Below, in pieces: positions 22,616-35,259 of a DNA stretch of 64,000 bases. Each line of letters opens with the position of its first letter. Position 1 is the stretch's first letter. Source of the DNA: Lepas anatifera (Eukaryota > Arthropoda > Thecostraca > Lepadidae); NCBI GenBank assembly GCA_034440635.1, contig JAOTON010000319.1, positions 62,001 to 126,000 of the forward strand. Direction: 5' to 3'. The position numbers were made by a program, and so were the translations under genes. The notes beneath the pieces are model-generated. The model was not told the origin of the DNA. It did no database searches and worked only from the letters and a program-made list of their open reading frames with translations.

Positions 22616-23712
22616 TAAAAGTGATTGAGTAGTATCCTCAGGTAGCCAGCTATTATTGATAATACTGTATCTGCACCCAGTTCGTATACTAATCGGGCGT
22701 TTACCCGCTGTAGCGCCGCGTCAGAGGTACGAGTCGGTGATTGATAAAGGATTATTTATATATTTTAGGAACGTGCATTGATCTATATATCTATGATAGA
22801 AGTGATAACAGTTGTGTGTACGTTTGGTTTTTTACATGTGTTTTTTATGATTTGGATGTCCCTTGCGCAAAAACATTTAAAAACCTAAAAAATAGCGGGG
22901 AGTGGTGTGGCCCATAATATTTGCTATACATTTTTCTTCTTTGTTTTTCTTCGTAAAGTAAATGGGCACATGGGAAAGGGAAGGGCACTCCTGCATACCC
23001 AACAATGGGCAGGGGCAAAATTTTATGCGTGATCTGTACATTTTGTGTTGCGTAGTTTGTTGCCGCCGTAAACTTATCAGTTATGTATGCTAGTCAAATC
23101 AAACTGTTGGCTTCCCTGTTATGTATAGTAGTGTGACCTTTGTACACAGTGTCCTATTTTTGGTGCATCTGAACAAGAAGTGAAGTATTCGTCATATATT
23201 TATCGTGACGAACGGCTCAGTGGCTGAGACTGCGTTAGTGCGCAAACCATGAAAGAATACGTCTGGAAATGAACGCGACACCACACAAATTATGTGCACG
23301 GCGTTACGATTTCGTTTAGCATTTGTATACCGTCGATTCTCAGCTCACCTATATCATGATTAAATGTATGATTATGGATTGCGATATTTCATTTGGAAAT
23401 GTCTGCCGAGATGGTGCTGAATTAAATAGTCTTTCCGAAAAATTGCGCTCAATGTGATGTCAAAGGAGCTTCTTCGCTGGCGTGATGAATATAAATCACT
23501 GCATTGGTACATAAATTTTGTTCCACGGTATTTACCTAAGCATTTTAACACAAATTATATCGTTTTCTGGTGAAGTTGCTAGATCTTCGAAAGAAAATGC
23601 CTCCCACGTTTGTTGTGTTGTGTCCTGATTTAGCTTGAAAAATTTGAGAAAATGCCTGAAAATAAATATCCATTGAAAAATGTTCCCGCTGAACATATGG
23701 CTGGTAGTTATG
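22616..23712. other. No recognisable gene
   Basis: AT-rich sequence downstream of the P-like relic. I could not identify an inverted terminus that would close that element. Confidence 0.4.
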
Positions 23713-24920
23713 TTAACACGCGCATTGACGGGGGGCGGGTACCCGCCCCCCCTCGGGGTTTTTCGGAGACAGCAGAAAAACGGCGGCGCGTAGCGCCGCC
23801 GTACTTGGCATACATTTTCCCTCATCATTTTTACAACTTCTGTGAAAATTTTAAGGTTAGGTCATCTCAGGTACAGGTCGTGACCTGACCTCAAAAAAAG
23901 TTTAAGATAGTATAAGTCGGAGCAGGGTGAACTTATCCGATTGAAACTCATCGCATAATGGGCCCACCGAGTTCTCTAAAATATTTTCCGGTATTTTTGA
24001 TATCGATGACCTAAGGTCAGGTACAAGGCATGACCTCTCCGTTGGAAATACATGGGAAAAATGTTTTTTACTGAATAAATCAGTAAGGGATGGTGATAAA
24101 GCGTTCATTCTAGTTGCATTAGACTCACCTTGTCTTTGCGGTTCTAATAATATAAATTTTATATAATTTGACCTTGACCTGACCTCAGGTCAGGTCAAAT
24201 CCTTGATTTGACCTAGCAAGGTCAAATCATATATCATTCGATTCGGCTTGCTACGAGGATTCCTATAGTTTAAAAGTAGTTTTGCTTCTATCTTTACTTG
24301 TTCAGATGTAATGGCCGAAAACCTTAATTTATATGTTATCCCTAGGACGGCCAGTGTGCAAAGTATGACATTTTTGACGAGATCTCGTTGGTGCGAGTGC
24401 ACTTGGGGACAGAAGCGAGTGTGCGAATTTTACCAACTTGGTGCGAATTTGTGAGACTGGTGCAAAGAAAGTGACACTGAAAACCAAACAAATAATGGCT
24501 AGGTGGTTATAAAGATACAGGAGGGGGTCTTATGAAAAGTCCTCAACTAACTAACTAACTAATAAGAGAGATAGCATTGCATCTTGTGGGTAGGAATGGG
24601 TGCGTTTTTCTCCCTGGTATATGGAAGATTGGTGCGAATTTTTGGTGGCTGGCGGTGCGAGAACTTTAGATTACTGGTGCGACTCGTCTGGCCTGCTGCC
24701 ATACTTCGCAGACTTGTAGGACGGCATGTTTCAACCTCTCGTGACCTTAAATGTGACTTGACCAAAAATGGTTCAAATATTTTCGATAAAGAAATAGATG
24801 GGCTACCCAACGATTTACCGTTTTTCGCTACCTACCGTGGTTCTCGAGATCTTAGGGGGCGGGTACCCACCCCCTCGTCAAGGTGAAGGTGGCTCAGACC
24901 CCCGTCAAAGCGCGTGTTAA
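23713..24920. mobile_element. TTAA-flanked element (beta type) rich in AGGTCA half-sites
   Basis: TTAACACGCGCATTGACGGG at the left is matched at the right by the reverse complement TTAACACGCGCTTTGACGGG. TTAA stands at both ends (23713-23716, 24917-24920). The left part has a GC hairpin (ggcggcgcgtagcgccgcc), and 23855-24240 is dense with AGGTCA/TGACCT half-sites including tgacctcaggtcaggtca. A 366-bp hAT-like MITE is inserted at 24352-24717. No transposase is encoded. Confidence 0.8.
24352..24717 (+). mobile_element. hAT-like MITE (366 bp) nested in the TTAA element, 8-bp duplication aggacggc
   Basis: Begins CAGTGTGCAAAGTATG and ends CATACTTCGCAGACTTGT. Flanked by exact 8-bp duplications aggacggc at 24344-24351 and 24718-24725. 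Same family as the nested copies at 19789-20438. Confidence 0.85.
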
Positions 24921-25506
24921 ATTAGGAGACATTAAAATTGTAGTGAAAATTTCCCGCAAGGTCATTTTCATTTCCGCTGGGGGCTAGAGGGTAAGATGCT
25001 CCAACGACAGAACACTTGTGCCAATGAGCGCCGCCACGGCACCTAGAATTAGGGGGGCAAACCCATTTCTGCCTCTCCTAGGTGGGAACTAATATTTTTT
25101 TGCTCTACAGACCTTGTGTAAACATCTCTTTCAGTGCTTGTCAGACCTAGTATAAAGCTACATCGCCAAGAACATGATCGCTCTCCGGGGCGAGGGGGAG
25201 CGAATATTTTTTACTCTACAGACCTAGCGTAAACACTTTTCAAAAATTTCTCCGGCGTTTTGGGGGACCAAAAGATAGTTTGGTCCCCCTCCAACGCTTT
25301 GGGGGGCGATGGTCCCTCCGATACACATTTGGTCCCTCCGATACACATCAACTCTACAGCAGAACCCCTGGCTATCCTCGGCGCTCATAGATTCTGATCT
25401 AAATGCACCTTTTTCCCCCTACAATAAAAACCTGGATCAGCCATTGTATGTTTCTGTTCAGAGCACCATAGTCTACACACTTGAAACACTAAAACGGGTC
25501 TTCACT
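24921..25506. repeat. Short internal duplications in otherwise unannotated DNA
   Basis: 'ggtccctccgatacacat' is tandemly duplicated at 25311-25348. The phrase 'gctctacagaccttgtgtaaacat' (25103) recurs as 'actctacagacctagcgtaaaca' (25212). No gene is visible. Confidence 0.5.
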
Positions 25507-25742
25507 CATACGCGTCGGAAAAAGGGGGCCAGGGGGACCTGGCCCCCACTTTTCGGCCAAAAATTTCCTGATCTCAGTAAAAATTAGGGAAACCGGACAT
25601 TCTTATATCCAGCCGCTGCGGAAGGCTACGAGGAGCCCAAATTCGAAGAGTTTTTGGTCCTGATGTTGAAAGTTTTTTGTCAGCATCAGGTTGAAGTTTG
25701 GCTGGCCCCCCCCACCACTTTTTTCCGGTGGCGACACTTATG
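25507..25742 (-). mobile_element. CATA-type MITE, copy 2 (236 bp), duplication tcttcact/tcttcaat
   Basis: Reverse-oriented copy of 5598-5834, starting CATACGCGTCGG and ending GGTGGCGACACTTATG. The flanking 8-mers are tcttcact (25499-25506) and tcttcaat (25743-25750), one mismatch. Confidence 0.8.
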
Positions 25743-26429
25743 TCTTCAATGTCCTTACTTTACCAAGCCGAGCCCATTACAGCCTTCGGGGTACCGCCGG
25801 ACAGATTTTCATCTCTAGTTGGGTTCTAAAGTGACTCAACGGCAATTTGCATTACTCCCGGCCGGCTCCTGGGGTTTGTTTTGCAAAACTCGAACAGAGG
25901 TGTGTTGGACTGCTGGCAACCTACAAACTCTTTTGTGGTGCGCAGGAGCAATTCTGCATATTACGGGCTCGCTGCCGTCTGCATTCTATAAAATACGATA
26001 TTGCGCGTGCGCGTTGCAGAAAAACCTGCCAGTCCGCCTGCAGCCGAACACATTTCCGGTTAGTTCGGGTCGGACCGTAGGTAGAGGTTTAAATCTTTTT
26101 TTCAAATCTTTGTTGTGGGATAAATTTGTAAAATTAATGACAAAAAAAGTGTAAAAATACATTCTGAATACAAATACATAATATGAGAAACATCAAAACA
26201 CAATTTTAGTAACCATGGCAACGAGAAAAGACTGTCCCTGGCTAGTGATGGAGTGCTGGGTTTAATACTCTAACTGCTATTGATAAATATTTCGATAATT
26301 GTGATGTGGCCTCCCAAAAAATTGGTCGAAGATGCAAAAATGAGTATTGGTTTCAAGATCAGGATTTTTCAAATATCAAGAAACCACAATAAATTTTTTT
26401 CGCGTATCTCCCTTTAAACACCCCCCCTC
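25743..26429. other. No recognisable gene
   Basis: A 111-residue open frame (25819-26154) lacks a recognised domain. Confidence 0.35.
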
Positions 26430-27110
26430 TCGATGTTGGCTCCTATGCGGGATAGCGAAAAACGCTAACCCTGGTGAATAGCTCATAATAATTCATAAGT
26501 GTCGCCACCGGCAAAGAAGTGGGGGGGCCAGCCAAACTTCAACCCGATGCTGACAGAAAACTTTCAACGTCAGGACCAAAAACTGTTCGAATTTGGGCTT
26601 TTCGTTGCCTCCCGCAGCGGCTGGATATAAGAATGTCCGATTTTCTCTCATTTTGACTGAAATCAGGAAATTTTTGGCCAAAAAGTGGGGGGCCAGGCCC
26701 CCTGGCCCCCCCTTTTCCGACGCGTATGTAATAATTCATGACGGAACTTCATCAGTCACTTCTTGGTTCAGGTCAATATTGAGCTCCAAGGAGGTAACAG
26801 GTTAGAGAAGAGTTTCTCGGCCCTATAGCGTCTGACAGGGTTGAGTTAGAATCAATTTGCATGCGCCATTTGCTTCCTCTCGTTACGGCAAATCGAAAGA
26901 TGTATGTACAATATGATTATGCAAGGTAAAAATATAAAAATGATCTAACCTAAGGTCGGGTCAAGGTTACAATCTGACTTAGCACAATCAATATTTATAT
27001 CAATCGACTGGTAGCAATAATCCAATCGCAATGACATCAAAATAAAAAATTGTATCATCATTCCCTGCGAAGTTATTGACCCAAGTCTGAACACGCTCTT
27101 AAGGGTGCGT
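26430..27110 (+). repeat. Dispersed repeat E, copy 2, interrupted by a MITE
   Basis: Matches 1080-1510 in the same orientation. A CATA-type MITE is inserted at 26494-26728, so this repeat pre-dates that insertion. Confidence 0.55.
26494..26728 (+). mobile_element. CATA-type MITE, copy 3 (235 bp), 8-bp duplication taataatt
   Basis: Starts CATAAGTGTCGCC and ends CGACGCGTATG. Exact 8-bp duplications taataatt lie at 26486-26493 and 26729-26736. Confidence 0.85.
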
Positions 27111-27462
27111 TATCAATGTTAACCCTATGGGAGCATATTTCGTGAAATATCTCGTAAAGTAAGGTGGCCATCGTCGTGATTTTTTCACCAAAAGTAGACA
27201 ATATGTGTATCTTTACGGCAGTTGATATTTCAAGCGTGACGCATTTCTGGTTTTTGTACAATTTGACTTTCTTTTTCAAATTTCTTAAACTTAAAGTTTG
27301 AATAACTTTTTACATAATATAATCATTGAAACAGTGTGAGTGGGCCTATGTTCTAGGAGCCAGTCTCCACAACTCTGTTGTTGTACTTTTTTGAATTTTT
27401 GCTTTATAAGAAAGATATTAGAAGCTGAAATTTGAAAGCGTTTTCCAAAAATTCAGGGTAAA

Positions 27463-27573
27463 AATCGGAAAAACGGAAACAACAGAGTTTTGCGGCTATC
27501 TCCTCTATACCATTTCCATACAGAATCAAAACCAAAAAGGCTCGGCGAAAAAGTTATTTCAAGTTTTATAAAA
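27463..27573 (+). repeat. Dispersed repeat G, copy 1
   Basis: About 110 bases ('aacagagttttgcggctatc', 'aaaggctcggcgaaaaagtt') with a second, diverged copy in the same orientation at 28581-28699. Confidence 0.6.
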
Positions 27574-27945
27574 CTTTCCCAATAGATGGCGCTGGCAGTA
27601 CCAGATTCGCATGAGTCGCCGCTGAGCCAGGTCTGTTCATTCATGATTTGGTGAATGGGACAGGAGCAGTGGCATTACAAGAAATACTTCAAGGTGGTTG
27701 ATAGCAGAGAAACTGCAGTTAGAAGCCAAAGTAAATATATTCAAAAATTTGGATAGGAAATATTGAACAAAAGGAGAGCCTATAGCCTGATCACCCCTTG
27801 GCTACGCCACTGGCACACGGACACCTGTTTACCGGCGTGACCGGTTCCTCTGCGCCTCGGGCGCGCGCCATTCACGTGGCAGCCGACTGAGGACGGGATC
27901 CGGCTGCTGAGGCCCTGCTGAGTGGATAAGGACGTCTCCATTGGG

Positions 27946-28346
27946 CAGTGCCGGATCTAGCCGGTCGGTTGGATGGGGGGGGCAAGGCAAAGTCGCAACA
28001 AACAAAAAAACGTCACACAGTGAAAAATGTTGCCGCAATATAATTTGACCGTAGCTTTTGGGAATGCCCAGGACGAAAGGCAAAAACCCATCACGGGGTG
28101 AAAAATATGCGCACAAGATGCTTGTTTTTGCTATCCACGGCCCAATGCTTACACTGAAGTTGACTGGTTCTGTTTGAAGTTTAGAGTTAAGGGAACACAA
28201 ATCTCGGTTATGAACTCAAGCGGAGTCGAGGCAAAAAGGAGGTCGATGACTTTGTGGGGGGAGGGGAAGGCACAACATAGTTCTACCCGAGCTTGTCTCT
28301 TTGGGGGGGGTAAATATTTTTGCCCTCCCCTCTGGATCCGCCACAG
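27946..28346 (+). mobile_element. hAT-like MITE, CAGTGGCGGATC type, diverged copy
   Basis: Left end CAGTGCCGGATCTAGCCGGT and right end CTGGATCCGCCACAG. The interior resembles the clean copy at 49269-49644. The 8-mers outside (ccattggg and ccatagag) agree at six of eight positions, as expected for an old duplication. Confidence 0.65.
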
Positions 28347-28580
28347 CCATAGAGTTTGCATGAACTTCGACTACCGTGTTGTCGAATCAAATATTTGAAA
28401 TGAGGATATTAAGGAATTGTAAAAAAAACAATGGGATTCACCCTAATTAATATTACATCATCCCGGTCATCAAAACTGGTTCAGTTTTTACCACCCCAAC
28501 ATTCAGTCATCTCCGCAAGGTGTTTTCTTATTGGATCGATGGTCTAGACGAGCGAGAGGTGAGCTACAATGATGTGTCCA

Positions 28581-28699
28581 GGGTAAAGATCGAGAAAACG
28601 AAAACAACAAAGTTTTGTGGCTATCTCTTCCATACCATTCCCATACAAAATAAAAATTAAAAAAGGCTCGGCGAAAAAGTTTTTTTAAGTTGTATAAAA
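28581..28699 (+). repeat. Dispersed repeat G, copy 2
   Basis: Second copy of 27463-27573, same orientation, about 1.1 kb away with a hAT-like MITE between them. The following 28700-29374 shows no gene. Confidence 0.6.
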
Positions 28700-29382
28700 C
28701 AGTTTTCAAGTTTTATAATAAAATCTAAACTTCTGTCTTTGAAAAACTTCCAAGAATCTAAAACGGTGCATCGCACCTGCTCGTACCAAGAAGTGAAATC
28801 TAGCTGCTGATGTTTTATCATTTTAAGTCCGCCTAACAATTTGTTGTCTCTCAAAAACCATGATCAGTGCTCTTACAATTTCCAAACTGAGACGAAAGCA
28901 TCAGACTTCATCCGACCGATTGTTCAATCATGATTGATGATATTTCGGTAACTTCTGTATTCCATTAACAAGAGAAATAGCTACTTGTCTTGTGAAATAA
29001 TATCGTGGTAATTAGACGAAAATAGCTAATTCGGGCTTGCAAACGTCCCCCCAGAAAAAATACTCGGGAATTTTAGAATGACTAACCGACCGAGGAGACA
29101 GAGAGGGGACAAAAGGTCCGACGGGAGCGTTTATCTCTACAGGGGAGCATCGCTCAGGGGGTGATGTTTTCATCGAAAGCAGTCGAAGTGTAGCCCATAA
29201 CAAAATTCGAATATTTTAGTGGGACTGATGTTTTAAATCCAAGCAACCATGTATTATTGTTGTGCTATAAAACACAAAATGAATAAAATAAAGCAATCAA
29301 GATAAAGCAATTTGAAATAAGGCAGGAGGAAAAAATTGGAGCAACACTTCTCAGTTATCACACATTTGTATTTACTAAGAGG

Positions 29383-29641
29383 CAGGGCCGTAGCCAGGAT
29401 TTCGCTCGAATTCCCTGCGATAGCGCCACAAGAGCCCTGATGGGTAACAAGGGCCCTGCTTGTTACAGAATAGAGTGCTGAAGAGGGCTTGAGAGTGCGC
29501 TGTCTGGTATGAAATTTCAAATTTGGCCACAGATCATAGTGGAAGCGAGCCGCGCTTCGCGCGGTCCGTATCCTCAGGGGGCCCTTCGGGCCCTAAGGGG
29601 GGGCAGCTGTCCCTGCTGCCCCCTCCTTGGCTACGCCCCTG
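29383..29641. mobile_element. hAT-like MITE, CAGGGGCGTAGCC type (259 bp), 8-bp duplication ctaagagg
   Basis: Left end CAGGGCCGTAGCCAGGA, right end TCCTTGGCTACGCCCCTG. Exact 8-bp duplications ctaagagg at 29375-29382 and 29642-29649. CAGGGGCG ends are typical of hAT elements. Fragments with the same end are at 27795-27812 and 38983-38994. Confidence 0.85.
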
Positions 29642-29649
29642 CTAAGAGG

Positions 29650-32008
29650 TCTCAGTAAAACATTAATGGGGCTTTGCGAATTCTACCTATATTTTTTATA
29701 TTACGATTGCTGTAATATCCCAAATATATGATTAACTAATAAAGCATACACAGCATGATCAGGGGTACTGAGCATCATACTAAGCCGATGGCTACCACAT
29801 GTTTTGGACCAAAAAACAGTCAATTATGTGCAGACCCTACATTGTCACAATCATGGATGCAGTTTTTTTGCCTATGCAACAATACCGGAAATCATGGATC
29901 TGCCGATGTGATCCTTGCTCCAATTGGTCCCATAGATCCGACGGAGTGGAGATAAATCTTCATGACATACAAAGAAGATTCAACACGAAGTCGTCATTTG
30001 GGAAATGCAGTCCTGCGTTCACTTCCTTCCCATCGCTCGCTAGCTCACTCCGTCTCATGACCGCATTTCAAGCACGTCCTTTCTTTCAAGTCTTACCTCC
30101 TCTTGTGGACCAGTGAGGGTAACTAACAGGCTGTTTTCACAAAATGAGCCTCAGGTGAGACCAGGCAATTTCACTTCCAGCAAAAATGTTTAATTCGTTT
30201 TTAATGGATTTGTGGGCACAGTAAATTTTTCAGTGTGATTAACTGGCAGCAAAAATAGGCCAGAATCTGGTTAGCTCTCATTTTTTCAGTGGAAAATGTA
30301 GTGCCAGAGTTGGAGGCTGAAGGTCTATGGTCCCCTCACTTTCTGGCCAGTTTCGGCCTGCCTGGCCGAAGCTGGATAGCGCACATTGTTCTGCAACTGG
30401 ACAATATGAGCCTTCATGAGTCTACTAACATATGAAATGTTGCTGCATTGGTGTTTTTTAAAATCGATGTGGCTTCATATTTTGCCTATGTTTGTTTAAA
30501 AATGAGCGCCCGCAAATTTTCCATGATATGGTTTATTTTGGACATCCGATCAAAATTTGGTCTTAATCAGGTCACTATCCGCGTTCGAGAAATCAGCATG
30601 AAATAAATTTTGCATAGTTGCAGCTAAAAAAATCGTACCAGAAAGCTACGGGTTGTGTTTTCGAAATAATATTGACAGAATAGACCATTCTTAACACATT
30701 TAAAGTACAAATGAAGAATAGGCTGAGCTACTTTGTACCTGATTTGGGTCAAATGGCCTAGTTGACCCAAGACGGCGTTTTTACCGATGTGAGCTGTGTG
30801 CAATATCAAGGAGAGACGGGTGACGGGGAACGATCCTGAGGGAGGTTTATGCCGAATTGACCCGCCCGAATCCTTTTCATACCTTTTAGGTACCCAAATA
30901 ATCGATTTTAGGGGACACCTAGAAATTGATTGGTCTATGATCACTAGAAGCAAAACCCGCCGCGAGAGATCTGTTCCAACGAGTGAAAACCCCAAAAATT
31001 AACCTCCGGGGTCAGCTAAGATCTATGGAAGCCTTCTTCATTTGTTGCTCATCATCCTCCCTCAGCAGGGCAAAACTTCCGACAGCGAGAAAGGTCTAAA
31101 ATACAACCTTACCAGCAGCCGGAAGATCCGGACTTTTATGGAGATGCCACTGTTACCAGCGCAAGTTTAAATGTGAATAGATTTTGATCCATGGCGTCCA
31201 CGGAATACACTACAAGTGGAACTTCCGACGACTGCTTGATGGAATACTTTTGCTGCCAAAGAGCAGAGTGGGAAGGTGACACTCAGAAAAAGACGCGTTC
31301 AGTATGTTGATAATCTTTTGGATTTCGCAGCACTCCATTCTGCAGTGTCTCAAAACTGGTTTTGCATTGGGATAGTGAGTGTAAAATTCACGCTTGCAAA
31401 TATGGAAGGCGAGTAGAAAGTCCAAACGCTATAATATTGTGGGAGTTAGTTGAAACTCGGTTACAGCCCTTACTAGCCCTTACTCGCGCATTTTTCATCA
31501 AAATTGTCTTTCCTTCCACACTAGATGGTTTTATATATACTAGGATTATTGAATTATGCTAAAAAAATCCCCAGGAAAAGTGTTTGGAAAAGTGAGTTAG
31601 AAAAAATGAAGGGGAAAAAGTGAAGGAAATTCAGGGCGCCTGGGTGTCACACTCTACTAAGCCTTCCAGAATTTAGATCATTGTGCCTCCATCGCCATTA
31701 TCAAGGATGACACTTTCCGTTCAGCGGAATACAAACGGCAGAACACCAGGCTCTACCAATATCAGTAAGACCCATTTCTGGCCACCACGGGCTGGAGTGA
31801 CAAGATCTTTCAGGGGAAAAGAAAGCAGCGATTGTCCTTTGAGCAGAGTGCTAGCGACGACGACTTCAGGGCAGCGATTAACTCAACTAGTGTGTCCCCG
31901 TAGTACACTTCTCATACGGAAAGGCAAGCAATTGTGCGAGTCAGACTTCTGTATCATATTCTGCCAGCACCTGTTATCACCGAGGCTGGTGACTAGGGTA
32001 TCCTCCCC
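29650..32008. other. No recognisable gene
   Basis: Frames of up to 123 codons (30624-30995 minus) lack a known domain and overlap open frames on the other strand. Confidence 0.35.
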
Positions 32009-33002
32009 CGTAGGCGGATCCAGGATTACCGATGGGGGGGCGGGCAGCTTCCCGAGGGGCGCCATTTGGACCAGGGGGCTGCCACTTTTGACCGGCAAAA
32101 CCCATCAGTTGGGCGCAAAATCCTATCGGTTGGCACCGATTTTTGCGTCCTGGGGGGACGGAAAGGGACATTTCAGGGGGAGTCTTGTTAAAGACGTCAC
32201 GTTTTTCTTGAAATGAAAATGGAAGGACTGAGGTCAGTTTTGATTCAATTGTCGAGTTTGCCGCACTTGTTTTAGATTTGTCTCTGCGATTAATTTTTAT
32301 GATCGGAAAAATATTGGAAGAATATTCTTTATGATACTCCCGTCATGGAACCTCCCTGAAGCTGGTTTCTAAAGATATTGTTATTTTTGGTATTTGTGCA
32401 TATCTCGTGCATGGCGGGTGGAGGTAATTTATTCATCGCACAATACGTAGAAAAATGTTACACTACAATATAATAATATAATGATAGCCACTAATTCGTA
32501 CCCGAAATATCTAGTTACTTGTATAAAAACAGGACCGACAGACTCACGAATGCATCTCCACTCAGTGGACCAAACCGACTACCGAAAAGACTGGGCTGAC
32601 GGCCAACGCCTATGCCTTTGATCACCCAAGCTGATCGAGGTTGCAATGCGGGTATCCAAGTCCGGGAAATCATCCCGAAAACGGTCCCGAAGACAGCCAC
32701 CTCCGGTCCCGAGAGGGAGCCAGGTGGGACCTGGACGGCGGGGACGGTGCAACGGCGCGGGTCCTCGCCACAAATCGGCTGTCATCCAAACCGGAATCGC
32801 CAGAGCTTCCTTCGGCGATTGGGGCGACTTTAACGAAGCGCCCCCATGTGGATATCTTTATTCGACGGCCGGAACAATCATCATCATCACATTTCAGGGG
32901 GTGCCATCAACCTTTCAGGGGGCGCCATGGCCATTTCAGGGGGCTCCGGGGGTCGATAGAGGGGGCATGTGCCCCTCTTTGCTCCCCTGGATCTGCGTAT
33001 GA
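32009..33002 (+). mobile_element. CATAGGCGGA-type MITE split by about 700 bases
   Basis: The left half (CGTAGGCGGATCCAGG at 32009 to about 32185) and the right half (from about 32893 to CTGGATCTGCGTATG at 33002) together match the 232-bp element at 37560-37791 in reverse complement. The 32186-32892 DNA would be an insertion or rearrangement. Its boundaries were not resolved. Confidence 0.45.
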
Positions 33003-35259
33003 TCCTCCCACTTTGGGGCAGCCATGTGATGACTTGGGTGTCTCGTTCCTTAGTCCATCAGCTTTATCGCATTCAATGTTCCGAATTTTCGACCGGTAAA
33101 CCCTCTTTGCTCTCGGGGCGTAAAGCCCGATGCAATTATTTGCTGCTGATGTTGCCACTTTGCAGTTTGTTAGCAAAATATCAGTTTATTCTGCTTTTTG
33201 CTGTGATGTATACATATATTTTGGTCCACTGACACAGTAACGTGTTTTCTTTATCCTTTAGACTCCATAAAAGTCATTTTTGGAACTGTGAATTTCCAGA
33301 AAGAGGGTACTTTCTCGCCCAATTGAACTACGGCTTTCCCTGAAATGATTACAATACTCCTTGAAATGGCTAATGACACCCCACTGAAATTTTGCAGGGG
33401 AGGTGGTGTTGCATCACCCACTAATACTTGCCGAATATTTCAGGATCGTCGTTCAGGTCTTGAAAATCTATGCGGACTATAGAACATTTATTGCGCGTGT
33501 TTTGCACACACGTACCTTTAGCTCCTAACATCAGGGAACTACTGACTCATGACTGGAGGCATATGAGGGTTATTTGGACGTCAGCACACGTATTCACACG
33601 AATCTCTCACGGTTCCTCTCCTCATAAAAAGGTCACACAAACAATTCCAAAATCCAATGGTGATGATGTGTGGACTCCATTGAATCACATCAGTCTTAAT
33701 TCTAAGTCAGAGCTGAGGGCCTATCCATAAATTACGTTACATGTATTCTTATAATTCTAACCCCCCCTCATGGTGATACTTGCTTACGCCCTGTTGTAAC
33801 GTCTAAAAAAACGGTTGCTGACTTCCCGCTCCCCCTTGTTTTTCCTTCTGTACTTTATGGACGGTCTCATATGTTTCGGAGACCATCTTTCGATACTGTC
33901 CTAGGTCAGGGCCCATACCTAAAGAAACTGCTTCTAATACATTACAAAGGCTTTGGTTTATATCGAACTGATGTGGTCAGAAAGCGTCTGGACGGGATTG
34001 AGACAGAACACGTGTTTTGTCGATTACAACACAAACTACCCTATGATCAGAAACACTTCTCGATCACAGTGAGGAAAACTCCGCACATGATCGAGGGATA
34101 CAACGCCCCCCCCCATCTCCGAGCATCAGAACAATGTTCCATAATAAATACTTTGGTAAACACATGGAGCTGCGCGCCTCAGGGTTCGGTGGGTGGGCAA
34201 GTCAGTGAGTCCCGTACGAACGCACGCCCCTTTCCGTGACCGCCACGGGGCGGGGAATCTCTAAGAAAACCCCAAGGCGATCACAAATGCGGGCACCCGG
34301 CCCATGTGTCATGTGTATGTGCGTGTGTGTGTGTTTACACACGCACGGAAAATGACGCACCACCGACGCAAGGCGGGCCGAGCAATAATGCTGAAAAACG
34401 ATAGCATTCAAAAGAAGACACTATATGTTTACAAAGTTAGGGCCCTCCGCATAAAGAGGGTATGTTATGTGAATGGGTGAACGACGTTTTTTATATTTTT
34501 TTCGGGATGGAAGAAGTCGTTAAATTTCCCTGAGGTTCTCACGGAAAACAGTAAACAAGGATATTACGGAAATATTTCTGATATATTTACCAGGATGGAA
34601 AAGGACTAGCTTAGTTTGGGAGGAAGAAAGTGGGTCCACAAGATTTGGTCACGAAAGTGGACGAAGTAGTCGAGGATCCTACAACTAACTAGCTGCTAAC
34701 TGACGCAAAGAGCGTAGCCAATCCACAGCCATGCTTGAAATGTCATTTGGCTAGCTTTGGTCCATCCCAGGTGACAGTTGTGCAAGCTGCAACTGCTTTC
34801 TTATTTAGAGAAATCAAGACAAAGGTTTTAGCAGTCTGCTCTCGGACAAATACTGGGTCCGCCCCTGCGAGAGCACCTGTTACTGCGACCCGTCTGACCT
34901 TGCCCGCAGCGGTTCTTGTTTACCTGAAGGGTCGTAAAGTGTGGAATGCGGAGGCGTACTACGGTCTACAACCAACGTGTCACGTGGGCGGTCTGTGTAT
35001 CGAAATGAATGAACGAATGACCTGACATCTGTTGTTGGGGAAACAGGGTATTAGTTCTGACGGGTCATGTCGTGTGGTGCATGTGTCGAGGGTAACGCAC
35101 CCTTAAGTACCTAGTCCCAGATAACCTCTCAGAGGTCACAAGTCCAAACTTCCAGTATGAACCTGGAAAGGGGCCTAAGATACTACGATGTGTAGAATAA
35201 AATATTTTCTAAACTGTATATACAGAAAAAGACATCTACAGAAATAGAGACGCTAAAGG
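33003..35259. other. No convincing gene; short repeats only
   Basis: A GT-rich hairpin (gtgcgtgtgt / acacacgcac) lies at 34319-34345. A fragment of dispersed repeat E lies at 35107-35205. Open frames such as 33871-34239 (122 codons) have no recognised domain. Confidence 0.4.
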
